A stretch of 64,000 nucleotides of DNA from Nocardia neocaledoniensis (GTDB lineage: Bacteria > Actinomycetota > Actinomycetes > Mycobacteriales > Mycobacteriaceae), in NCBI RefSeq assembly GCF_003182135.1, contig NZ_QGTL01000007.1:248001-312000 (forward strand). The letters run 5' to 3'. The notes beneath the pieces are model-generated. The model was not told where the DNA came from. It was given only the letters and a program-made list of their open reading frames with translations, and did not search any database. How positions within the stretch are numbered: position 1 is the stretch's first letter; each line of letters begins with the position of its first letter. The position numbers were made by a program, and so were the translations under genes. Shown here in pieces: positions 1-6,626 of this stretch.

Positions 1-245
1 ACATCGTGATGGTGAAGCCCGCGATGTCCTACCTCGACATCCTGCGCGACGTCGCCGACCGGTCGACGGTCCCGGTGGCCGCCTACCAGATCTCGGGCGA
101 GTACTCGATGATCACCGCCGCCGCCGAGCGCGGCTGGATCGACCGCAGGGCCGCGATCCTGGAGTCGCTGATCGGCATCCGGCGGGCGGGCGCGGACATC
201 GTGCTCACCTACTGGGCGACCGAGGCGGCACACTGGCTGTTGTGA
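1..245 (+). CDS. hemB: Delta-aminolevulinic acid dehydratase (porphobilinogen synthase), C-terminal part
   Basis: This is the last ~80 codons of HemB, cut by the window edge; the first complete codon is at 3-5. HemB condenses two 5-aminolevulinate molecules to porphobilinogen in heme synthesis, in the cytosol. The visible part starts with the family motif DIVMVKPAMSYLDI and contains the YQISGEY motif of the active-site region, ending with the typical ADIVLTYWA helix. The stop at 243-245 overlaps the GTG of the next gene, so the downstream membrane protein is probably co-transcribed. hemL lies further down in the same window, which matches the heme gene neighbourhood of mycobacteria. Confidence 0.95.
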   Translation, partial: IVMVKPAMSYLDILRDVADRSTVPVAAYQISGEYSMITAAAERGWIDRRAAILESLIGIRRAGADIVLTYWATEAAHWLL

Positions 246-754
246 TCGTTCCACCGCACAAGCCCGAGACCCCGCCCATGCCCGAAGACGTCGGCACCGC
301 GCGCCAGCTGTGGTGGGCGGTGGCCGGGCTCGGCATCGTGTACACCGGCGCCGGAATCGCCACCATGACCGGTCAGCGCGACGAGCTGAGCAAGCAGTTC
401 CTCGACGAGATGCACAAGACGGATCCGAACTTCCCCGCCTCGACCGTCGACGTGATGGTGCTGGCGGTCTTCGTGCTCACCGCGATCGTCGGCGTGGTGC
501 TCGCCGGTGTGACGGTGCTGATCGCCCAGCAACTCGGTCGCGGCAAGCAGTGGGCTCGCACGGTGCTCATGGTCGTGGCCGTCTGGCTGGGGATGGGCGC
601 GATCGCGACGATGTTCGCCTTCTCCGGCGAATCGAGCGTCGCGACGATGATCGCCGGCGGCACCTCGATCGTGCAGGGCGTGCTCGCGGTCGGCGCGGCG
701 TATCTGAGTTACCGCCCGGAATCGACGAAATACTTCCAGCTGAACCGTCGGTGA
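242..754 (+). CDS. Four-TM membrane protein of unknown function
   Basis: A 170-residue integral membrane protein whose GTG start overlaps the hemB stop. Four hydrophobic segments are visible, at about residues 24-44, 71-93, 105-127 and 135-155, with a short hydrophilic loop carrying acidic residues after the first segment. An in-frame ATG at 278 would give a 158-residue version lacking a proline-rich tip; I prefer 242 because of the coupling to hemB. A membrane protein follows hemB in mycobacteria too (from memory), which suggests a conserved neighbour, but no catalytic motif is visible and I do not assign a function. Confidence 0.75.
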   Translation: MIVPPHKPETPPMPEDVGTARQLWWAVAGLGIVYTGAGIATMTGQRDELSKQFLDEMHKTDPNFPASTVDVMVLAVFVLTAIVGVVLAGVTVLIAQQLGRGKQWARTVLMVVAVWLGMGAIATMFAFSGESSVATMIAGGTSIVQGVLAVGAAYLSYRPESTKYFQLNRR

Positions 755-801
755 ACGCGAGGTTGAACGCCGCCGTTTTGGGGGCTCGACCGGCCAGAGT
801 G

Positions 802-844
802 TATGGTGAGCATGGTCACAGTGATTTCGGGGTACCCACTGTGA
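802..844 (+). promoter_or_regulatory. Candidate promoter -10 and inverted repeat upstream of a 40-residue membrane peptide
   Basis: TATGGT at 802-807 could be a -10 box. It is followed by a perfect 8-bp inverted repeat, TCACAGTG at 816-823 and CACTGTGA at 837-844, with a 13-nt spacer. The repeat lies at or just after the predicted transcript start, so it could be a 5'-leader hairpin or an operator. A second small hairpin (CCGGT/ACCGG, around 850-864) comes before the ribosome binding site of the small gene at 878. I found no match to a riboswitch class I know. Confidence 0.35.
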
Positions 845-877
845 TGTAGCCGGTAGGGAACCGGTGGAGCGGAGGCA

Positions 878-1000
878 ATGATGCGCGTGGTGATCGAGCA
901 GCCACACAGCCTGCGGCGCGATCTGCTGGTCATCGGTTTGATGGTCCTGCTCGCGCTCGTCACCATCGCCCTCGTTCTGCTGCCGAGTCTGGTCGGCTGA
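878..1000 (+). CDS. 40-residue single-pass membrane microprotein
   Basis: A short ORF with a good Shine-Dalgarno sequence (GGAGCGGAGG, 870s) directly before two ATG codons at 878 and 881. The product has a basic/polar N-terminus (residues 1-15, ending LRRD) and one strongly hydrophobic helix over about residues 16-38 (LLVIGLMVLLALVT and following), then stops. This is the architecture of a small membrane regulator or subunit. No family is recognised. It has its own leader with an inverted repeat and lies between membrane protein genes downstream of hemB. Confidence 0.6.
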   Translation: MMRVVIEQPHSLRRDLLVIGLMVLLALVTIALVLLPSLVG

Positions 1001-1036
1001 TCCGCCGGCGCCGAGGCGCCGCGGTATCGCACACGC

Positions 1037-1477
1037 ATGGTGTTGTTCTCCGAGCCCGGCGCGCGCTGGCGCGCGGTCGCCTACGGCCCGCTGCTCTGCG
1101 CGGGCATGCTGCTGATCGAATGGGTCTTCGGGAGCACCCTGCACGGGTTCGCGCTCGGCTTCTGCGCCGTGGCCATCGGTGGTTTCACCGTTCTGCAGGT
1201 GATCGCCGGACGCACCCACGCGCGCGTCGAACTGACCGATTCCACCCTGCGTCAAGGCGTGGAGACACTCCCGCTCGCCGACATCGCCGAGGTGCTTGCG
1301 CCCGATGACGACGACGTCGCCCAGGCCAGGCCGCTCGGCGCGCTCACCGGGGTGCCACGCCGCCGCCGCGGCATCGGGCTGCGCCTGGTCGACGGCCGGA
1401 TCGTGCGGGCCTGGGCGATCGACCACGCGGGTCTGCGCGCCGCGTTGACCGGCGCCCTGGCAGGATCGCGGGAATGA
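1037..1477 (+). CDS. Membrane protein with two N-terminal TM helices and a soluble C-terminal domain (DUF3093-like)
   Basis: 146 residues. Two hydrophobic segments at about residues 13-31 and 35-56 are followed by a basic stretch and a soluble beta-rich domain (residues ~60-146) with an acidic DDDD patch and an RAWAIDH motif near the end. This layout, including the RAWA-x-DH tail, is like actinobacterial DUF3093 proteins, whose function is unknown; the match is from memory and not certain. The end overlaps the next gene by 4 bp (ATGA), so the two are probably translated together. Confidence 0.7.
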   Translation: MVLFSEPGARWRAVAYGPLLCAGMLLIEWVFGSTLHGFALGFCAVAIGGFTVLQVIAGRTHARVELTDSTLRQGVETLPLADIAEVLAPDDDDVAQARPLGALTGVPRRRRGIGLRLVDGRIVRAWAIDHAGLRAALTGALAGSRE

Positions 1478-1743
1478 GACGCTGGATCGTCGCGGCGCTG
1501 ATCGAACTCGGCCTGGCCGCGCTCTGCCTGGCCGGAGCGGTCTACAGCTGGAGTCACGCGCGCCGCACCACCGAATTCGTGACCGCCGACGACCATCCCG
1601 CTTTCGAGGCCGTGCGGTACGCGCCGCCGATGCTGGTGCTGGCCACGGCGTTGGTGATCGTCGCGGGGGTGCTGTCGATCGACGCGATCGCCCGGATCGT
1701 GACCCGATCTGTAGCGCCGGACGCCGTTCGAGCGATGCACTGA
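1474..1743 (+). CDS. Small two-TM membrane protein
   Basis: 89 residues starting with an ATG that overlaps the previous stop by 4 bp. Two hydrophobic segments (about residues 4-25 and 50-72) are separated by a polar loop rich in acidic residues and histidine. No family is recognised. The tight coupling to the DUF3093-like gene suggests that the two products act together in the membrane, but this is inference. Confidence 0.65.
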   Translation: MRRWIVAALIELGLAALCLAGAVYSWSHARRTTEFVTADDHPAFEAVRYAPPMLVLATALVIVAGVLSIDAIARIVTRSVAPDAVRAMH

Positions 1744-1816
1744 GGGAAGTCGAATCTCGATGTGCACGTTGGGATTCGGGACATTTCGTACCGACATCTC
1801 ACGAAGGAAGACCCGG

Positions 1817-2029
1817 ATGACCAGACTCACCGCCGGATTGTTCACCGCCGTCGCCGCGATCGCGCTCGCCGCGGGCCCCGCCCAGGCCGCGACCGGCCTG
1901 CCCCTGACCCCCTACGCCGAGCCGGCCGCCGGTGGCTTCGCCCCGGAGACCGGCTCGGGCGGCATCTACAACGGCATCATGTGTCAGCTGCACACGATCT
2001 CGGCCGAAGTCCCCTGCATGTACACCTAG
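1817..2029 (+). CDS. Small exported protein with signal peptide
   Basis: 70 residues from ATG 1817, preceded by GAAGGAAGAC as Shine-Dalgarno. Residues 1-27 are a classical signal peptide ending in AQA, followed by a short mature chain of ~43 residues rich in Gly/Pro/Ala with two cysteines (in CQL and PCMY), probably disulfide-bonded. Function is unknown. The TAG stop at 2027-2029 lies inside the 6-bp target duplication of the adjacent insertion sequence. Before the insertion this gene overlapped the convergent gene now at 3122 by the four bases CTAG. Both genes remain full length. Confidence 0.7.
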   Translation: MTRLTAGLFTAVAAIALAAGPAQAATGLPLTPYAEPAAGGFAPETGSGGIYNGIMCQLHTISAEVPCMYT

Positions 2030-2030
2030 C
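2025..2030. repeat. Left copy of the 6-bp target site duplication CCTAGC
   Basis: CCTAGC immediately before the left IS end, identical to 3121-3126 after the right end. It fits the NCTAGN target known for IS481-type elements. This copy contains the TAG stop of the upstream exported protein (2027-2029) and, on the other strand, the TAG stop of the transposase (2026-2028). Confidence 0.9.
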
Positions 2031-3015
2031 TGTACTGACCTGAGAGGTTAGGGACGCGGCTGGCTGGTGGGTGGCCTGCGAGTGCGGTGTGGCCGCGGTG
2101 GTGATTGTAGGTGTGGAGCCAGGTCGTGAAGGCCGCGCATCGTTCGCTGTCGCTGCGGTAGAGCCGTGCGTATGCCCACTCATCAGCCAGCGTGCGATGG
2201 AACCGTTCGACCTTGCCGTTGGTTTGAGGCCGGTAGGGTCGTGTCCGTTTATGGACGACGGGCCCGAGGGCCTCGGCGAAAGTGCGTGATCTGTAGCAGG
2301 AACCGTTGTCGGTCAACACTTTCGCGACGGTGATGCCGTTTCCGCTGAACCAGGCCTGAGCCCGTTTCCAGAACTCGGCGGCGGTGTCTTTGCGTTCATC
2401 GGCGAGTAGTTCGGTGTAGGCCAGCCGTGAGTGGTCATCGAGGGCGGTGTGCAGGTAGTGGTAGCCGCGGACCGGGTTGCCGTAAGCGTTGCGGTCCCCG
2501 GCTGGTTTGTGCGCTTGGGAGTTTCGGTTGCCTGAGGCGCGGCCGAGCTTGCGCCACCCGCCGCCGTCGGGGATCTTGCCGAGTTTCTTGACGTCGATGT
2601 GGACCAGATCGCCGGGGGTGTCGTGCTCGTAGCGGCGCACTGGCGTGCTGGTGGCTCGGTCGAGCAGGCGCAGGCGTGCGAGCCGGTAGCGGGTCAGGAC
2701 CCGGTGCACGGTAGAGGGGTGCAAGCCAAGTAGGTAGGCGATGCGAGCTGGGCCCCACCTGCGCAGGACACGGACTTTGATGATGCGGCGTTCGGTGCGT
2801 GTGGGCGTCCGGGCGGGGCTGTGATGCGGTCGTGAGGACCGGTCGGCCATGCCGGTTGCGCCGTGGAGGCGGTATCGGCTCGCCCACCGAGACGCTGTGG
2901 TGGGCGAGACTTGGAATCGTTCGGCGGCTCGGCGTAGTGGCCAACCGTCCTCGACGACACAACGAGCAAGACGTAGCCGACCCAACTCCGAGAGTGGGGC
3001 ATTACGGTGTGACAC
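2026..3015 (-). CDS. IS481-family transposase
   Basis: 329 residues. An N-terminal helix-turn-helix (residues ~10-50, with RRAAERFQVSPTTASRW) and a second HTH (~75-115) bind the ends. The integrase core of the DDE type has D141 (HIDVKKLG), D236 (LTDNGSCY) and E270 (NGKVERFHR). The start is GTG 3013-3015 with GGAGG five bases upstream; this ribosome binding site is inside a 14-bp inverted repeat. The last sense codon (AGC) spans the IS end, and the stop TAG (2026-2028) is supplied by the target CTAG rather than by the element. Shift and nonsense mutations are absent. Confidence 0.95.
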   Translation of the reverse strand: MSHRNAPLSELGRLRLARCVVEDGWPLRRAAERFQVSPTTASRWASRYRLHGATGMADRSSRPHHSPARTPTRTERRIIKVRVLRRWGPARIAYLLGLHPSTVHRVLTRYRLARLRLLDRATSTPVRRYEHDTPGDLVHIDVKKLGKIPDGGGWRKLGRASGNRNSQAHKPAGDRNAYGNPVRGYHYLHTALDDHSRLAYTELLADERKDTAAEFWKRAQAWFSGNGITVAKVLTDNGSCYRSRTFAEALGPVVHKRTRPYRPQTNGKVERFHRTLADEWAYARLYRSDSERCAAFTTWLHTYNHHRGHTALAGHPPASRVPNLSGQYS

Positions 3016-3120
3016 GAAGACCTCCGAGGCGTGAATGCGTTCCTAGACAGCTCGCACTTCACTCGGAGGTCTTCGCCATGTCAGCTCGCCACGCCGTTAC
3101 CAACGTCCGTGGTCAGTACA
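2031..3120 (-). mobile_element. IS481-family insertion sequence, complete (1090 bp)
   Basis: The ends are inverted repeats beginning TGTACTGACC (2031-2040 and the complement of 3111-3120). Weaker matching continues for about 26 bp, and the ends carry the TGT...ACA termini typical of IS481. The element is flanked by a 6-bp direct repeat, CCTAGC, and encodes one DDE transposase on the minus strand with no frameshift. The length is usual for the family. The intact transposase, matching ends and perfect target duplication indicate a recent, probably functional insertion. It landed in the CTAG shared by the stop codons of two convergent small genes and left both coding sequences unchanged. Confidence 0.95.
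3015..3075 (-). promoter_or_regulatory. Inverted repeat that can hide the transposase ribosome binding site
   Basis: A perfect 14-bp inverted repeat: CGAAGACCTCCGAG at 3015-3028 and its complement at 3062-3075, with a 33-nt loop. In a minus-strand transcript entering from outside the element, the arm holding the GGAGG Shine-Dalgarno and the first base of the GTG start would pair with the upstream arm. A transcript starting between 3029 and 3061 would lack the first arm and be translatable. This is the arrangement known from IS10/IS50 as protection from read-through transcription; here it is inference from sequence. Confidence 0.65.
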
Positions 3121-3126
3121 CCTAGC
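3121..3126. repeat. Right copy of the 6-bp target site duplication CCTAGC
   Basis: Matches 2025-2030. It keeps the CTA that forms the TAG stop of the minus-strand exported protein gene ending at 3122. Confidence 0.9.
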
Positions 3127-3508
3127 CGGCCCACTGCTGGTAGACGTCGACGACGCGGCCGCCGCGCGCGCCCGGCGCGTTCAGATAAACGGTGACGGTG
3201 CCGTCGGGATGACTCGCCGCCTCCGTCACCACCTGGCGCAGGGTGGCGCGGATGCCGCCGTCGGCGTCGCGGTGCAGATTCGTCTCGCTGTGCAGCCCGG
3301 CGCCGATCCGGTTGGCAGGCACGAACATCGCGGTGAGCGCCGGAATCGGCCCCGCGCCGAGCGCGACGGTCTCCTCGTGGTTGAGCTGGGCGCCGATCCG
3401 ATCCGGCTGTGCCTGGGGCGCGAACGCGGCGGCCGAGCCGGCGCCGAGGATCACTCCGGCGGCGACGAACCCGGTACCGAGGGCAGTGCTGGTGACGCCG
3501 AAACGCAT
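3122..3508 (-). CDS. Small exported protein with signal peptide
   Basis: 128 residues read from ATG 3506-3508, which has GGAAGG about six bases upstream; longer in-frame extensions would run into hemL and are rejected. Residues 1-~29 form a signal peptide (MRFGVTSTALGTGFVAAGVI, then an Ala-rich AAAFA end). The mature part has no cysteines and no recognised domain, and ends in VVDVYQQWAG. The stop is the complement of CTA at 3122-3124, inside the IS target duplication. Before the insertion this gene met the convergent exported protein gene (1817-2029) tail to tail with a 4-bp overlap. Confidence 0.75.
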   Translation of the reverse strand: MRFGVTSTALGTGFVAAGVILGAGSAAAFAPQAQPDRIGAQLNHEETVALGAGPIPALTAMFVPANRIGAGLHSETNLHRDADGGIRATLRQVVTEAASHPDGTVTVYLNAPGARGGRVVDVYQQWAG

Positions 3509-3704
3509 GAAATACCCTTCCGCTGATTGCTGATGACGTGCGCGAGCAGCCCGCAGCGTAGCCGCAGGCCAGCGCACCCGGATCGACATCATCGGCCCGC
3601 GACGGCGGCGTGTCGGGCGTGTCGCCGGTGGGTCGCTGCGGTCTGGGTCACTGTGCCCCACCCTGTCGTCCGGCGCGCCGAGGCGAGCTGAGAGACTGGA
3701 ATCC

Positions 3705-5042
3705 GTGAGTTCTTCCGCGCGCGCGACCAGGTCATCGGTGCCGGTTTCCGCCCAGCTCTTCGAGCGGGCCGCTTCGGTGATCCCAGGTGGTGTCAATTCC
3801 CCGGTCCGCGCGTTCAACTCGGTCGGCGGAACGCCCCGCTTCATTGCCTCGGCCGACGGCTACACCCTCGTCGACGCCGACGGCCACGAGTACGTGGACC
3901 TGGTGTGTTCGTGGGGCCCGATGATCCTGGGCCACGCCCATCCCGCCGTCGTCGAGGCGGTGCAGCGGGCCGCCACCGGCGGACTGTCTTTCGGCGCGCC
4001 GACCGAGGCCGAGATCGAGCTGGCCGAGGCGATCGCCGCCAGGGTCGAGCCGGTCGACCGGGTGCGCCTGGTCAACTCCGGCACCGAGGCCACCATGAGC
4101 GCCGTGCGGCTGGCCCGCGGGTTCACCGGCCGGTCCAAGATCATCAAGTTCTCCGGCTGCTACCACGGCCACGTCGACGCGCTGCTGGCCGACGCGGGCT
4201 CCGGCGTCGCCACCCTCGGCCTGCCGACCTCGCCCGGTGTCACCGGCGCGCAGGCCGCCGACACCCTCGTGCTGCCCTACAACGATCTGGCCGCTGTCGC
4301 CGCCGCGTTCGAGGCGCATCCGGGCCAGATCGCGTGCGTCATCACCGAGGCCGCCGCGGGCAACATGGGCGCGGTCGCGCCGCTGCCCGGTTTCAACGAG
4401 GGCCTGCGCACGCTCGCGCACGACCACGGCGCGCTGCTCATCATGGACGAGGTGATGACCGGATTCCGCGTGAGCGCGTCCGGTTGGTACGGCCGCGAGG
4501 GCGTCGCCGGTGACCTCTACACCTTCGGCAAGGTGATGAGCGGTGGCCTGCCCGCCGCCGCGTTCGGCGGCCGCGCCGAGATCATGAACAACCTCGCGCC
4601 GCTGGGCCCGGTGTACCAGGCGGGCACGCTCTCGGGGAACCCCGTCGCCGTCGCCGCCGGGCTCGCGACCCTGCGCGCCGCCGACGCCGAGGTGTACACG
4701 GCGCTGGACCGCAACGCCGACCGGCTCGGCGCGCTGTTCGCGAAAGCCCTGACAGAAGCGGGTGTCGAGCACCAGGTCCAGTTCGCAGGCAATATGGTGA
4801 GCGTGTTCTTCGCCGACCGCCCGGTGACCGACTATGCCGCCGCCAAGGCGAGCCAGACCTGGCGCTACCCAGCCTTCTTCCATGCCTTGCTCGACGCGGG
4901 TGTGTACGCGCCGCCGAGCGCGTTCGAGGCCTGGTTCGTCTCCGCGGCGCTCGACGAGGACGCGTTCGACCGTATCGCCGCCGCTCTGCCCGCCGCCGCC
5001 CTCGCGGCCGCGGCCGCAACCCCCGAAGGATCCCCAGCGTGA
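3705..5042 (+). CDS. hemL: Glutamate-1-semialdehyde 2,1-aminomutase
   Basis: 445 residues, normal for HemL. A PLP enzyme of aminotransferase fold class I that turns glutamate-1-semialdehyde into 5-aminolevulinate in the C5 heme pathway. Seen: the N-terminal PGGVNSPVRAF motif, NSGTEATMSAVRLARG phosphate-binding region, the DEVMTGFR motif, and the PLP-binding lysine K276 in TFGKVMSGGLPAAAFGG. The start is GTG 3705. The 3' end overlaps the next gene by 4 bp, placing hemL at the head of the cytochrome c biogenesis operon, the same order as Rv0524-Rv0529 in M. tuberculosis (from memory). Confidence 0.97.
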   Translation: MSSSARATRSSVPVSAQLFERAASVIPGGVNSPVRAFNSVGGTPRFIASADGYTLVDADGHEYVDLVCSWGPMILGHAHPAVVEAVQRAATGGLSFGAPTEAEIELAEAIAARVEPVDRVRLVNSGTEATMSAVRLARGFTGRSKIIKFSGCYHGHVDALLADAGSGVATLGLPTSPGVTGAQAADTLVLPYNDLAAVAAAFEAHPGQIACVITEAAAGNMGAVAPLPGFNEGLRTLAHDHGALLIMDEVMTGFRVSASGWYGREGVAGDLYTFGKVMSGGLPAAAFGGRAEIMNNLAPLGPVYQAGTLSGNPVAVAAGLATLRAADAEVYTALDRNADRLGALFAKALTEAGVEHQVQFAGNMVSVFFADRPVTDYAAAKASQTWRYPAFFHALLDAGVYAPPSAFEAWFVSAALDEDAFDRIAAALPAAALAAAAATPEGSPA

Positions 5043-5764
5043 GCTCCGACCAGCCCGACGCAGAACTCGCCATCGACGAGGCGCCGCACCCGGCGCCCGC
5101 CGCAGCACCGCCCGCCCTCGACGACGACCCGGCGACCGTGGAAACCATCGTGCACGTGCTGCGCCACGGCGAGGTGCACAATCCGAACGGCATCCTCTAC
5201 GGCCGCCTGCCCGGTTTCAGCCTGTCGGTGGCCGGGCGTTCGCAGGCCGCCGCCGTCGCCCGCTCGCTGGCCGATCACGACATCTCCCTGGTGATCGCCT
5301 CCCCGCTGCAGCGCGCCCAGGAGACCGCGGCCCCGATCGCCGCCGCCCACGACGTCATCGTGCGCACCGACGAGAACCTGATCGAAGCCGGCAACACCTT
5401 CGAGGGCCTGCGAGTCTCGGTCGGCGACGGCGCGCTGCGCAAGCCGCGGCACTGGTGGAAACTGCGCGACCCGTTCACTCCGTCCTGGGGCGAGCCGTAC
5501 CTGCAGATCGCCCACCGCATGCTGGCCGCGGTCAACAAGGCGCGCGTCGAGGGCGCCGGGCACGAGGTGGTGCTGGTCTCGCATCAGCTGCCCGTGTGGA
5601 CGCTGCGCCGGTTCCTGCAGGGCCAGCGGCTCTGGCACGACCCGCGCAACCGGCAGTGCTCGCTGGCCTCGCTGACCTCGCTGGTCTACCACGGGGATAC
5701 GCTGGTCGACATCGTGTACTCCGAGCCAGCCGGCGCCTCCGACCCCTCGGTCCACGGCGCATGA
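5039..5764 (+). CDS. Histidine phosphatase family (phosphoglycerate mutase-like) protein
   Basis: 241 residues, Rv0525-like by context. The phosphatase RHG motif is LRHGEVHNPNGILYGRLPG (around residues 38-56), followed by a second cluster with SPLQRAQETA and the late histidine in VVLVSHQLPVW. These give the two catalytic histidines and the arginines of the family. Residues 1-30 are a variable acidic/Ala-Pro-rich tip. The substrate is unknown. The gene overlaps hemL by 4 bp and the thioredoxin gene by 4 bp, so it is part of one transcription unit. Confidence 0.88.
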   Translation: MSSDQPDAELAIDEAPHPAPAAAPPALDDDPATVETIVHVLRHGEVHNPNGILYGRLPGFSLSVAGRSQAAAVARSLADHDISLVIASPLQRAQETAAPIAAAHDVIVRTDENLIEAGNTFEGLRVSVGDGALRKPRHWWKLRDPFTPSWGEPYLQIAHRMLAAVNKARVEGAGHEVVLVSHQLPVWTLRRFLQGQRLWHDPRNRQCSLASLTSLVYHGDTLVDIVYSEPAGASDPSVHGA

Positions 5765-6402
5765 CACGCTCCACCGCCTCGGCACCCGTCCGCAGCCATC
5801 GGCTGCGGGCGGTGACCGCCGTCGTCTCCGCCCTGTTCGTGATCGTCGCGGCCGCGGGCTGTTCGACCGGTACCGACGCGGTGGCCACCGGCGGCGGCAC
5901 CTTCGAGTTCGTCTCGCCCGGTGGCAAAACCGACATCTTCTACGATCCGCCCGCCCAGCGCGGCACGATCGGCAAGCTGTCCGGACCCGATCTGATGAAC
6001 GAGGGAAAGACCGTCTCGGTCGAGGACTTCCCGGACCAGATCGTGGTCGTCAATCTGTGGGGGCAGTGGTGCGGCCCGTGCCGCGCCGAGGCGCCCGCGC
6101 TCGAAAAGGTCTACGCGGCGACCAAAGACAAGGGCGTCGCGTTCCTGGGCATCAACGTCCGCGACCACCAGCGCGACAAAGCTCAGGACTTCGTGGTGGA
6201 CAACAAGGTCGAGTACCCGTCCATCTACGACCCGTCGATGCGAACTCTGCTCGCGCTCGGCGGAAACTTTCCCACCAGTGTCATTCCGACCACGTTGATC
6301 CTGGATCGTCAGCACCGGGTCGCCGCGGTCTTCCTTCGCTCGCTACTGGCAGAGGATCTGCAGCCCGTGGTCGAGCGCATCGCCGCCGAGGAGAAGCAGT
6401 GA
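5761..6402 (+). CDS. TlpA/ResA-like thioredoxin lipoprotein
   Basis: 213 residues from ATG 5761. An N-terminal membrane segment (residues ~19-35) ends in the lipobox AAAGC, so the protein should be anchored outside the cytoplasmic membrane. The thioredoxin fold follows with the active site WGQWCGPCRAEAP, then the GINVRDHQ and FPTSVIPTTLILD elements (cis-proline region). Such proteins reduce the haem-binding cysteines of apocytochrome c using electrons from CcdA, which is encoded just downstream. It overlaps the genes on both sides by 4 bp. Confidence 0.93.
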   Translation: MTRSTASAPVRSHRLRAVTAVVSALFVIVAAAGCSTGTDAVATGGGTFEFVSPGGKTDIFYDPPAQRGTIGKLSGPDLMNEGKTVSVEDFPDQIVVVNLWGQWCGPCRAEAPALEKVYAATKDKGVAFLGINVRDHQRDKAQDFVVDNKVEYPSIYDPSMRTLLALGGNFPTSVIPTTLILDRQHRVAAVFLRSLLAEDLQPVVERIAAEEKQ

Positions 6403-6626
6403 GCCGTCGTCGTCCCGGAAATCTGACCGCGTGTCGCCCCCGCCAGGGTGCCCGCCGCATGGGAGCTGGCTGGACCGTCGACGATCGTTGGGCGGGCATT
6501 GCGACCGTCCCGCGCAGTGTCGCCGGTGCGGGCCTGTTCGATTTCGGTCCGGCCGAACCGGCCGAGACCGAGCGCACCCTGTCGTTGCCCCGCGACGAGC
6601 AGCGTGACGAGGACACCACAGAGTGA
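6399..6626 (+). CDS. 75-residue hypothetical protein coupled between thioredoxin and ccdA
   Basis: A short ORF whose GTG start (6399) overlaps the upstream stop by 4 bp and whose stop (6624-6626) overlaps the GTG start of ccdA by 3 bp and its alternative ATG start by 1 bp. The product is Arg-rich at the N-terminus and acidic at the C-terminus, with a central WTVDDRWAGIA segment; no transmembrane helix or cysteine pair. The exact stop/start junctions on both sides argue for a translated gene. It could instead be a spacer or an N-terminal remnant of ccdA. I know of no counterpart in the mycobacterial operon. Confidence 0.5.
   Translation: MSRRRPGNLTACRPRQGARRMGAGWTVDDRWAGIATVPRSVAGAGLFDFGPAEPAETERTLSLPRDEQRDEDTTE

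Noticed and set aside
850..870. Possible cobalamin-riboswitch-like GGTAGGGAACCGGTGGAG
   Set aside because: Only a short resemblance; the CCACTG-type box and the rest of the class are missing.
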